A DNA stretch of 64,000 nucleotides, taken from positions 62,001-126,000 of the forward strand of contig NZ_JAHKRS010000007.1 of the NCBI RefSeq assembly GCF_018863235.1, read 5' to 3'. A program made the translations under genes and the position numbers. This DNA comes from Pseudomaricurvus albidus (GTDB lineage Bacteria > Pseudomonadota > Gammaproteobacteria > Pseudomonadales > Cellvibrionaceae). The notes beneath the pieces were generated by a model. The model saw only the letters and a program-made list of their open reading frames with translations, searched no databases and was not told where the DNA came from. Positions 1 through 6,884 of the stretch are shown one piece after another; positions within the stretch are counted from its first letter, which is position 1, and each line of letters starts with the position of its first letter.

Positions 1-715
1 TGCTGATGGCAGCGATTTTCTGATCCATGGTCTGCACGTACAAACGTTCACGTCCATCCACAAGCCCGGAAGTGCGAGCCACATTGGTGGAGGTGGTGTC
101 GTGAGTAATGATTCGCCGCACATCGACGATGGCTTGCTGCAGGGCGTCCGGGTCTTTGGCAATGGCCGCCAATGGGTGAGAGCTGGCAATAACCGGGGTC
201 ATGTCGCCAATCCCGATGGGCAGGGTGCGGAAGCCTTTCTGCTGAGGAACGGGGCCGGGAGCGCCCACCACCAGATCCACGCGCCCATGCTCCAGGGCAT
301 CCCAGCCGCCTTCAAGGACACTCTCAACAATATCAATTTCGATGCTCGGATGCTGTTGCAAAAACAGATTCAGCTGCTCGAAAAAAGCGGGATAATCCAT
401 GATCGATTCGATGGCAATGCGCAATCGGGGCTCCCAACCGGTGGCGATCTCACGGGTCTTGTCCGCCAGCAGTGCGGTGGCGTGCAAAATTTCCCTGCCT
501 TCATCCAGCAGTAAAGTGCCGGCCTGAGTTAATACCGACCGTCGTCCCTGGCGCTGAAACAGTGTGACATCCAGTTGTTCTTCAAGTTTTTGCACCGTAT
601 AAGAGAGTGCCGATGTGGCCTTATTCAGTTCTTCGGCGGCTTTGGCAAAGCTGCCGCGACGGTCAATAGCGTCGATGACTTCCAGTGCTTCCAGAGTTAT
701 AGGATTGCGATGCAT
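1..715 (-). CDS. LysR-family transcriptional regulator (3' end cut by window edge)
   Basis: The reverse strand from the ATG at 715 reads MHRNPITLEALEVIDAIDRR and continues with the winged helix-turn-helix typical of LysR proteins (SFAKAAEELNKATSALSYTV, about residues 21-40). It then runs into the substrate-binding domain, open to base 1, so about 238 residues are visible of the usual ~300. It diverges from the azoreductase at 861 across a 145-bp intergenic region. That is the normal arrangement for a LysR protein controlling its neighbour, so azoR is the likely target. The inducer is not evident from sequence. Confidence 0.93.
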   Translation of the reverse strand, partial: MHRNPITLEALEVIDAIDRRGSFAKAAEELNKATSALSYTVQKLEEQLDVTLFQRQGRRSVLTQAGTLLLDEGREILHATALLADKTREIATGWEPRLRIAIESIMDYPAFFEQLNLFLQQHPSIEIDIVESVLEGGWDALEHGRVDLVVGAPGPVPQQKGFRTLPIGIGDMTPVIASSHPLAAIAKDPDALQQAIVDVRRIITHDTTSTNVARTSGLVDGRERLYVQTMDQKIAAIS

Positions 716-745
716 GAGGTGGCCTGTGACTGTTAATGCAGATTA

Positions 746-760
746 TTCAAATTTTCTGAA
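746..760. promoter_or_regulatory. Candidate LysR-type operator (T-N11-A dyad)
   Basis: TTCAAATTTTCTGAA is an imperfect dyad with TTCA/TGAA arms that contains the T-N11-A core bound by LysR-type regulators. It lies 31 bp upstream of the lysR start and 100 bp upstream of azoR, where an autoregulatory and activating site would be expected. Only one site was recognised. Confidence 0.4.
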
Positions 761-860
761 CATTCTAGACAGTGAATGGGGCTTATTGCCAGCGGTGAAA
801 GGCGTAAACTGAGCCCATATCGAAACACATTTTTTGAAAGACACAATGGAGTAAGCCTCA

Positions 861-1457
861 ATGACCGTTTTAAAAATCGACAGCAGCGCCCGTCTGGATA
901 ATTCCAACAGTCGTCAACTGACGGACTATCTGGTTGACCAACTGGAAGACAAAAATGTCATAGTGCGGGATCTGGTGCGTCAACCTCTGCCTCAGATCAG
1001 TGCCGAAGACCTGATGGGCGTCCATGGTTCATTGGCCGATGAGCGTGACAGTCTGCAGCAGCATTTGGCGTTGTCGGAAGAGTTGATTGACGAGCTGAAG
1101 ACCGCCGACACAGTAGTGTTTGGGTTGTCCATGTACAACTTCGGCGTTCCGGCAGTCCTGAAGCAGTGGATTGACTATGTGTGTCGTGCCGGAATCACCT
1201 TCCGCTACGGTTCTGACGGCCCTGAGGGATTGACCGGCATCAAGCGCGCTTACATTGTGACCGCAACAGGCGGGACTCCCGTGGGCAGCCCGGTTGATTT
1301 TGCCAGCGGTTATCTGGAGTGGGTGTGCAAGTTTATTGGTGTTGAAGAGGTCATTCACATCGACGCCAGCGGCTCCAAAGGAACACCAGAGCAGGTAATT
1401 GCTCAGGGGCAGCAACAGATCGATGAAGCTCTGAACAATACTGTGGAAGCGGTGTGA
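861..1457 (+). CDS. azoR: FMN-dependent NADH-azoreductase
   Basis: A 198-residue flavodoxin-fold quinone/azo reductase of the AzoR family, which uses NADH and FMN for two-electron reduction of quinones and azo compounds in the cytoplasm. Diagnostic segments are the N-terminal strand plus SSARLDNSNSRQLTDYL phosphate-binding loop (about residues 8-25), SMYNFGVPAVLKQWIDYV around residues 90-108 and the TATGG loop near 135. Length matches E. coli AzoR (about 200 aa). The ATG at 861 is preceded by GGAG at 848-851. The divergent LysR gene at 715 is the probable regulator. The 310 bp after it belong to the next promoter region. Confidence 0.92.
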   Translation: MTVLKIDSSARLDNSNSRQLTDYLVDQLEDKNVIVRDLVRQPLPQISAEDLMGVHGSLADERDSLQQHLALSEELIDELKTADTVVFGLSMYNFGVPAVLKQWIDYVCRAGITFRYGSDGPEGLTGIKRAYIVTATGGTPVGSPVDFASGYLEWVCKFIGVEEVIHIDASGSKGTPEQVIAQGQQQIDEALNNTVEAV

Positions 1458-1522
1458 GCTTTTTGAAATCCGTTTGCGGCACTCTTGTTTTGATTAACAG
1501 TTTTGATTAGTCCTGAGTAATA

Positions 1523-1571
1523 TTTTGGTGCGCCGGATAATTTTTTTCGGTGCACTGTCGTCTTTTGGTGC
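1523..1571 (+). repeat. Three direct repeats of TTTYGGTGC upstream of a sigma-54-type promoter
   Basis: The motif TTT(T/C)GGTGC occurs at 1523-1531 (preceded by another T), 1545-1553 and 1563-1571. The GGTGC cores start at 1527, 1549 and 1567, so they are 22 and 18 bp apart, roughly two helical turns each. The cluster ends about 100 bp upstream of the -24/-12 element at 1669, a suitable distance for an enhancer-binding protein. GGTGC is also the NtrC half-site core, but the palindromic partner at NtrC spacing is missing, so the binding protein is not identified. Confidence 0.4.
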
Positions 1572-1668
1572 AAAGAATAACTATTGGGAATTAAAAGGGG
1601 GTTAAATTAGAACGAATTTGGGCGAGTTTAGCTGTGATTGTCTTCAAGTTGTGGGAATTTTGTACAGT

Positions 1669-1685
1669 GGGCACGCTATATGCAA
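1669..1685 (+). promoter_or_regulatory. Predicted sigma-54 (RpoN) promoter, -24/-12 type
   Basis: GGGCACGCTATATGCAA matches the consensus TGGCACG-N4-TTGCA at all but two positions and has the invariant GG (1670-1671) and GC (1682-1683) exactly 10 bp apart. Transcription would start near 1695, giving a leader of about 75 nt before the GTG at 1770. Repeats at 1523-1571 could be the enhancer sites. Confidence 0.5.
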
Positions 1686-1742
1686 GCACCAAAGTTCTTG
1701 GGGAAGAATGGCGTGTTCTGTTCTCTATTATCTCTAGATATT

Positions 1743-1757
1743 CCTGTGGTGCACAGG
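1743..1757 (+). promoter_or_regulatory. Small hairpin overlapping the ribosome binding site of the 1770 gene
   Basis: CCTGTG-GTG-CACAGG forms a 6-bp perfect stem whose 3' arm overlaps the first bases of the Shine-Dalgarno stretch AGGTGAGG (1755-1762) of the GTG start at 1770. In the mRNA it would partly mask the ribosome binding site. Confidence 0.3.
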
Positions 1758-1769
1758 TGAGGATACACC

Positions 1770-2144
1770 GTGAATTTCAACAAACAGATGATCGACCTGG
1801 TCAGAGAAATTCGTCGTCGCGTGCCCAGTGATGACAAGCCCGGTATTAAGCTTGCTAATCCCGAACTGCTCAACGAATTGATCCCGGTCTATCAGATGTC
1901 CACCGATACCGTGACTAAAACGTTGATCAAGGAGTTGTTTCAAGTCGCTGGGGATGGCTGGCCGGATCGCCTGCTGTCAAAGTCGGTTGATGTGAATGGC
2001 GACCAGTACGGCAATGGGGAGCCGAAAAAGAAATACATCACCAAAACCTACCGCGGTCAGACAGAATTGGTTGAGGTCAAACCGATGATGGAAGACAAGC
2101 CGCAGGTGCAGCGGATTTATCGTGGCCAGTTGGTGACATCCTGA
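1770..2144 (+). CDS. Uncharacterised 124-aa cytoplasmic protein
   Basis: I do not recognise a family. The protein starts at a GTG with a good AGGTGAGG ribosome binding site 7-8 bases upstream. It is charged and soluble, with no signal peptide or membrane segment. The N-terminal half (residues 1-60) looks helical (MNFNKQMIDLVREIRRRVPS, later TVTKTLIKELFQVAGDGW). The C-terminal half is strand-like and rich in Lys, Tyr and Thr (PKKKYITKTYRGQTELVEVK). It stands alone: azoR ends 312 bp upstream and the next gene downstream is convergent. The predicted sigma-54 promoter and repeats upstream imply conditional expression. Codon use and length support a real gene; function is unknown. Confidence 0.75.
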   Translation: MNFNKQMIDLVREIRRRVPSDDKPGIKLANPELLNELIPVYQMSTDTVTKTLIKELFQVAGDGWPDRLLSKSVDVNGDQYGNGEPKKKYITKTYRGQTELVEVKPMMEDKPQVQRIYRGQLVTS

Positions 2145-2214
2145 CCCCTTCGAACTCCACACCGCAGCAAACTGTGCCTTTCAGCAAGTTGTAACGGTTA
2201 GCTGGCACACCCGC

Positions 2215-3159
2215 TTAGACGACACCCTCGATAGTTTCTGCGCCGTCTTTTGTCTGTGACAGGGCTGTGTTGCCCTCGTTTTTTTCCAGCCAGAGCTGCA
2301 GCTGAGTTAACAGCCATTCACTGTCATCCAGAGGTATGTCGTGGCCAGCGCTCTTGTGCATGCGTAAATCCGCAGACCAGAAGTCGGCCAGTGTCTCTGA
2401 GCATTTGGGGTTGACGACTCTATCCTGTCGGGACGCCAGCAACAGTAGCGGTTGCGATATCGCCTGAGGTTGAAACTGTGAGGCTGCGAATAATTGCTTG
2501 ACGATGGTGCTGGCCGAGACCGGCTGTTGTTGCTGATAAATTCTCCAGCGATTGGTGAGATCGGCATTGTCGGTGTGGCGGTTGCTGGTGCGCTCAACAA
2601 TGATTTGTTCCCGCTTGGTCACCGATGACAGCAGCCCCTTTAAAAATGCCCAGAGTGTGCCGGACCGCATGCGTTCACTTAAGGGACTTAATTGGCTGCT
2701 GGTGTTGATCATCACGCTGGCAGCAACTTCTTCCGGAAAGCGGTGCATCCAGTCCGCTGCCAGCATCCCTCCCATGGAAATGGTCAGCAAATGCAGCGGC
2801 TGCTGCTTGAGGCTGGCGGCGTAGTGTTCGCGCAACCAATCAACCATCTGGCTGATCCTGGCCGGGCTCTTGAATTGATGATTGGGGCCGGTGCCGGGCA
2901 AATTCAGACAGGTGACGCGATCCTCAGGAAATGCCTGCTGCAACTGTTCGGGAAACGCTTCCCAGTGACGAGTGTCCCGGCTCAAACCGCGCAACAGCAC
3001 CCAGTGGCGTGACTGCCGCCGGTTTTTCGGCGAAGACACAGTGTCAGCCGGTTCGGATTGTGGGGGCGCTTCCGGGCGAGGGGCAGAAGAGGCTGTTGAT
3101 GCTACGGCTTGCGAATGAGTGTCGCTTTCAATGGGTTCCGGGGGTGTCGTATTCATCAT
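2215..3159 (-). CDS. Alpha/beta hydrolase with a disordered N-terminal segment
   Basis: An alpha/beta-hydrolase-fold protein (about 314 aa from the ATG at 3159; a second ATG follows at 3156). After a Pro/Ser/Glu-rich, probably disordered stretch of about 55 residues, the fold starts at RHWVLLRGLSRDTRHWEAFP. The nucleophile elbow is LLTISMGGMLAADW, where the first Gly of GxSxG is replaced by Thr. The acid is likely in LLLASRQDRVVNPKCSE and the His is in HKSAGHDIPLDDSEWL. Its start overlaps the end of the upstream M14 peptidase gene, so the two are cotranscribed. Substrate is unknown; esterase or lipase activity is the general family expectation. The frame stays open upstream to 3294, but that part is read as peptidase in the other frame. 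Confidence 0.82.
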   Translation of the reverse strand: MMNTTPPEPIESDTHSQAVASTASSAPRPEAPPQSEPADTVSSPKNRRQSRHWVLLRGLSRDTRHWEAFPEQLQQAFPEDRVTCLNLPGTGPNHQFKSPARISQMVDWLREHYAASLKQQPLHLLTISMGGMLAADWMHRFPEEVAASVMINTSSQLSPLSERMRSGTLWAFLKGLLSSVTKREQIIVERTSNRHTDNADLTNRWRIYQQQQPVSASTIVKQLFAASQFQPQAISQPLLLLASRQDRVVNPKCSETLADFWSADLRMHKSAGHDIPLDDSEWLLTQLQLWLEKNEGNTALSQTKDGAETIEGVV

Positions 3160-4247
3160 AGCGCGGCTTGTCATCTTCTCTGCGAGAGTTCGTCGGTTGC
3201 GGTTGCTGGCCGTACCAGTGTTCCATAGCCTGTTGATAACTGAGTTGCCTATTTTGCCCGGTTGGCAGCCACTTTTCCCAGGCACGTGTCGCACGAATTA
3301 AAAATTCCATCAACACAATATGACGGCGCAGCACTCTCTGCAAACGGTGGGGCATAACCGGGTTAAACAGCCCCATCATTGAGGTGATCTGTCTGGGGTT
3401 TTTTTTAACCCAGCGCCATGAGCCCATTTCCATGGTCAGGGGTAAAAACGTCGATTGAGTGTTCAAGGATTCCAGATACAAGTGATCCCAGAGGTCGCCG
3501 TGGGCCGTGTAGCTTTTTGATTGTGGCTCAAATTCATAGTCCAGATGGGGATACGTATGGTTGAGCAGTTTTTTCAGGGCATAGGCTTCACCGAGGTGGT
3601 CGATCGGTTTCTGACTGTATGCATAGGGAAACCACAGCCGGTCTTTGAAGCCAAATCCCGAGTGACAGTCCAGTACCATGCTGAAAGGCCGTGAAAAACA
3701 CTCGCTGCGAATCAGCTGCATCAGGGCCTGTGCTTCTGTTTCCATGGGCGCGTTCTTTTTGCCGCGATACCAGGGCAGGCTGGAGTGAAGTCGATGACCA
3801 CCGGCGAGCCAGGGAGGACGGGACTCGGCGTCAATAGGTGCATTGCGCATCAAATCGACCCCGTTGCCATTGCCGCGAGTGTTGCGCATCAATCCCACGG
3901 GATTGAGGGCTGGTACAAAAATAAGGCTCAGTTGCTCCAGCCCACTGATCAGGGAGTCATCCCATTGCAGTCGCTCAATCAAGGTATGAAGAAACGATAA
4001 CACCACTTCGGTGCCAATCCGCTCCAGTCCATGAACACCGCCTACATACATCAAGCAGGGGGCTTGCGGTGCCTGGCTGCCCAGACTGATGGCGTGCACT
4101 GGCAGGAACTGACCCTTGTAGGGAATCTGTACCAGTCGCGTCACACGCAAATGCTCGTGTTGTTGCTGTTCCAGTTGGGTCAGCTGATCGAGAAACGGGG
4201 ACTGGGTTATGATACTTTCTCCCTGGAGCTTGGTTTAGGCGTGGCAT
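3128..4247 (-). CDS. M14-family zinc carboxypeptidase / succinylglutamate desuccinylase-like enzyme, apparent frameshift near the 5' end
   Basis: The uninterrupted frame (3128-4150, 340 codons from a TTG) carries the M14 zinc site: HGLE in GGVHGLERIG, a later His in VLDCHSGFG, and a catalytic Glu in LTMEMGSWRW. This group resembles aspartoacylase/desuccinylase-like metallohydrolases. The TTG at 4150 has no convincing ribosome binding site. An ATG at 4247 with a GGAGGT Shine-Dalgarno 7 bases upstream opens a different frame (MPRLNQAPGRK...). Joining the two frames in the GGGAGAAAG stretch around 4215-4225, by dropping one base, gives MPRLNQAPGESIITQSPFLD leading straight into the enzyme. That N-terminal length is what I expect for the family. 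A one-base insertion, real or a sequencing error, is therefore likely. It is coupled to the downstream hydrolase. Confidence 0.75.
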
Positions 4248-4343
4248 GTAGAACACCTCCTAATATAACAAACTCCGCTTTTTAACTGTGGTCTGCCAGA
4301 TGAAATTCATCAAGAGTTCATAATTGATTTGTGCCATCGAGTA

Positions 4344-4940
4344 TTAGGGGTTCAGTTTCGAGATCAGGTGTTGTTTCACGCCGGGCCACTCATGCCGGGT
4401 GATGCTGAAGATCACGGAGTCTCGTACCCGGCCATCGGGCATCACCATATGGCTGCGCAGAATGCCCTCCATTTTGGCGCCGAGTCTCAGGATCGCATTT
4501 CTGGAGGTTTGATTCAGAAAGTCGGTCAGAAACTCGACCCGATTAAGCTTCAGGCTCTCAAATGCATGAGTGAGCATCAGCAGTTTGGCCTCCGTGTTGA
4601 AGGGGGTGCGTTGATAGCGTTTGGCCAAAAATGTTGAGCCGATTTCCACCCGCTGATGTTGGGGATGCGCGTTCATAAAACGGCTGGATCCCACGATTTG
4701 ACCGCTGGCCTTGTCGATGGTGACAAAAGTGAGGCCTTCGCCATTGCGGTGTGAGTGAAAGGCTTTTTCCATGTAAGCATCAATATGATCAGGGTGCGGA
4801 ATAAGAGTCACAAACAGCTTCCACAGCTCTCCATCACAGATCGCTCTGATGAGGCCATCTCTGTGCTGAGTTTGCAGAGGCTCCAGGCGCAGGTGGGAAC
4901 CTTCCAGTGTCACTTCCTTGTACATGTGTTGTCCTGTCAT
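4344..4940 (-). CDS. GNAT-family N-acetyltransferase (RimJ/RimL-like)
   Basis: A 198-residue acetyltransferase of the COG1670 type. The N-terminal strand LEGSHLRLEPLQTQHRDGLI is followed by the acetyl-CoA fold. Family signatures are GQIVGSSRFMNAHPQHQRVEIGSTFL (about residues 82-106) and the helix AKLLMLTHAFESLKLNRVEF. The late segment NQTSRNAILRLGAKMEGILR (about residues 145-164) is the usual pattern of this group. It would transfer an acetyl group from acetyl-CoA to an amine on a protein or small molecule; the acceptor is unknown. It lies 7 bp after the DMT transporter gene, so the two are probably in one transcript. Confidence 0.88.
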   Translation of the reverse strand: MTGQHMYKEVTLEGSHLRLEPLQTQHRDGLIRAICDGELWKLFVTLIPHPDHIDAYMEKAFHSHRNGEGLTFVTIDKASGQIVGSSRFMNAHPQHQRVEIGSTFLAKRYQRTPFNTEAKLLMLTHAFESLKLNRVEFLTDFLNQTSRNAILRLGAKMEGILRSHMVMPDGRVRDSVIFSITRHEWPGVKQHLISKLNP

Positions 4941-4947
4941 CGTGTGT

Positions 4948-5793
4948 TTAAGAGGTTTTAGTGGGCGCTGAGTGTCGTGATCCCCAGACCTTGACCACTA
5001 GAATACCGCATAAAATCAATACGGCAGAGGTAATCAGTCTCAGTGTCAGAACTTCCGAGACGAATAGGACGCCTCCCGCTGCGGCGATCAAAGGTATCGT
5101 CAGTTGAACAATCGCTGCCTGAGTGGTGGTTAAATCTCTGAGTGCGGTGTACCAGATTGTGTAACCGAGTCCTGACGCGAGTGCACCTGAGGCAATCGCT
5201 AACAGTATTCCGGTCGTAGACAGCTGGACGTAATTGAGCGTCAACAACGTCAGCAGGACCACCAGTGGCACGGACCTCACAAAATTAGCTGTGGTGTCGG
5301 CGAGAGGATTTGTGGAGCCTTTGCCTTCCAGTGTGTACACCCCCCATGCGATACCGGCAATCGCCATTAGCACGCAGCCGAACAGAGAGGGGGTTCGTAT
5401 TTCCGGCCAGATTAATACGACAAACCCTGTAAAAGAAATAGCGATGCCCATCCACTCAAACCCATTGAGGTGTTGGCCTTTGCCATAGGCAATCAGGATC
5501 ATAGTGAACTGCACCGAACCGAATAAAACCAAAGCGCCAGTGCCGGTTTCAAGAGTAATGTATGCGTAAGAGAATGTGACTGCGTAGAGAAAAAGCATGC
5601 TGCTGGCAAACCAGCTGCCAGCGGTGAGGACTGAGTTGTTCGCTTTAGTGCTGTGAAGGTTGCGAATAAACAGGATGAGCACAAGCATTAATGCGCCCGA
5701 GAGCAGACGAATGGCCGTAAAGCTTGCTGCGTCAAGGGTCTCTGCCCCAAGCGCCAGTCTGCATAAAACAGAATTAGACGCCAGAGCGATCAT
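4948..5793 (-). CDS. DMT-superfamily (EamA) permease; true start probably further upstream
   Basis: An inner-membrane permease of the EamA / drug-metabolite transporter superfamily, with about ten hydrophobic helices in two halves (for example SFTGFVVLIWPEIR and LTIPLIAAAGGVLFVSEVLT). The ATG at 5793 would begin inside the first helix (FCYTTLAMIALASNSVLCRL), which suggests the start lies upstream. In frame, translation could extend through INKPTLSRSIKHSLKAFCYT up to the end of the DUF3465 gene at 5855, but no ATG, GTG or TTG is present there. The best alternatives are an ATT at 5835 or a CTG. A rare initiation codon, or a base error in the start codon, is possible. Substrate unknown. Confidence 0.82.
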   Translation of the reverse strand: MIALASNSVLCRLALGAETLDAASFTAIRLLSGALMLVLILFIRNLHSTKANNSVLTAGSWFASSMLFLYAVTFSYAYITLETGTGALVLFGSVQFTMILIAYGKGQHLNGFEWMGIAISFTGFVVLIWPEIRTPSLFGCVLMAIAGIAWGVYTLEGKGSTNPLADTTANFVRSVPLVVLLTLLTLNYVQLSTTGILLAIASGALASGLGYTIWYTALRDLTTTQAAIVQLTIPLIAAAGGVLFVSEVLTLRLITSAVLILCGILVVKVWGSRHSAPTKTS

Positions 5794-5854
5794 GGCCAGA
5801 GTGGTATAACAAAAGGCCTTGAGAGAATGTTTAATCGATCGACTCAGTGTGGGC

Positions 5855-6343
5855 TTATTGATAGAGCTTACCTGCGTGTTTTAGCCAGCCATCTTCGTGC
5901 CTTCGGTCGGGATCCTTGTGGGTCCAATGCAATACGCCGCCTTTGGGATTCCACTCGTATTCGCCATTGAAGTCGATTCGGTCACCGACTTTCAAAGAGA
6001 GTATCTTATCTGCCAGATCGATATTGTGAGCCACCAGTAGTGTGTGTGCACGTTGAGATGGGGCTCCGCTTAAGGTCAAAATAAAGCGCTGGTGTCTCGA
6101 TCCTTTCAGGTCATCCGGTAACAGGCGAGTGACTGTGCCGCTTCCCTGAACCTGCACATCGCTTCGCTGGTGTTGAAATGCGTCGAATATTTTCTGGTTT
6201 TGCAGTTCGGTGTTTTGAACCGCAGGAGCTGAGTCGGAAGGATTCTTTTCAGGATCAAAGTATTGTGCGGCACCGTAGGCCAACAGGGCCAAAAATAGCA
6301 CCGGCAGTAGTGATTTCATAACATTCAATAGTGTTTTTAGCAC
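5855..6343 (-). CDS. DUF3465 family exported/membrane-anchored protein
   Basis: A 162-residue protein with an N-terminal hydrophobic segment (LLNVMKSLLPVLFLALLAYGAA) acting as signal peptide or anchor, followed by a roughly 100-residue domain. The C-terminal pattern GDRIDFNGEYEWNPKGGVLHWTHKDPDRRHEDGWLKHAGKLYQ identifies DUF3465 (given here only as a description of position 119-162: Trp-Thr-His-x-Asp-Pro and Asp-Gly-Trp-Leu-x-His). The compact beta-rich domain resembles an OB-fold, and family function is unknown. The gene sits 24 bp after DUF1232, and its stop overlaps the in-frame upstream extension of the DMT transporter gene. Confidence 0.85.
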   Translation of the reverse strand: MLKTLLNVMKSLLPVLFLALLAYGAAQYFDPEKNPSDSAPAVQNTELQNQKIFDAFQHQRSDVQVQGSGTVTRLLPDDLKGSRHQRFILTLSGAPSQRAHTLLVAHNIDLADKILSLKVGDRIDFNGEYEWNPKGGVLHWTHKDPDRRHEDGWLKHAGKLYQ

Positions 6344-6367
6344 GACGTCAGTCTTTTAATATAGGTA

Positions 6368-6706
6368 TCAATCAAACCACTCGGTCAATTTTGCCTTGGC
6401 CCTATCGGTATGTTCCTGTTTGATATAAGCCGCAATGGCAGCGGTAGCGGCAACCAGAACACCGAGATCGTCAGAGTAGCCAACGAAGGGGGAAATGTCA
6501 GGAATGGCATCAATAGGCGTTATAAAGTACCCCAGCGCACCATAAACGGTAGTTCTTGCCCAGGCCGGTGTGTCCGGGTCCTGTGCGGCGTAATACATTT
6601 TTAACGCGGGTTCGAGCACGGACTCACCGGCAACGCGGGCGTATTTTTTTGCCTTGTTCCAGAACCCCTCATCAGAAAACTCGTTTTCAAATATATTGTC
6701 TGACAT
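6368..6706 (-). CDS. DUF1232 (YkvA-type) small membrane protein
   Basis: A 112-residue protein with the DUF1232 signature at residues 50-90: PAWARTTVYGALGYFITPID followed by AIPDISPFVGYSDDLGVL and a C-terminal helix. The invariant core is Tyr-x-x-x-Pro-x-Asp-x-Ile-Pro-Asp. Members are small inner-membrane proteins of unknown function, some linked with division or envelope stress. It is the first gene of the tight DUF1232-DUF3465-DMT-GNAT run and is separated from ndh by 178 bp that hold a stem-loop. Confidence 0.9.
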   Translation of the reverse strand: MSDNIFENEFSDEGFWNKAKKYARVAGESVLEPALKMYYAAQDPDTPAWARTTVYGALGYFITPIDAIPDISPFVGYSDDLGVLVAATAAIAAYIKQEHTDRAKAKLTEWFD

Positions 6707-6836
6707 TTTTATTCCTTATCAGGGATATCCCCGATGCTGGAGTGTGTCTGTTTCAGACGAGCATACACCTGTGATAGTAAAGAAATGCTCAGTAATCAAT
6801 AACAGAGGAACGGCAAGCCTGAAAGCCACTACTTCA

Positions 6837-6867
6837 CCAGATCCCCGCAGTGATTGCGGGCATCTGG
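6837..6867 (-). terminator. Stem-loop after ndh, possible terminator
   Basis: CCAGATCCCCGCA and TGCGGGCATCTGG form a 13-bp stem with one mismatch and a 5-nt loop, 18 bp beyond the ndh stop codon. On the minus strand the following bases are not a clear T-tract, so it could be a processing or Rho-assisted element rather than a strong intrinsic terminator. Confidence 0.4.
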
Positions 6868-6884
6868 CAGCAATGGGGCTTCAC

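Noticed and set aside
1527-1571. NtrC binding sites
   Set aside because: GGTGC cores occur, but only as direct repeats; the GCACC...GGTGC palindrome with the known spacing is absent.
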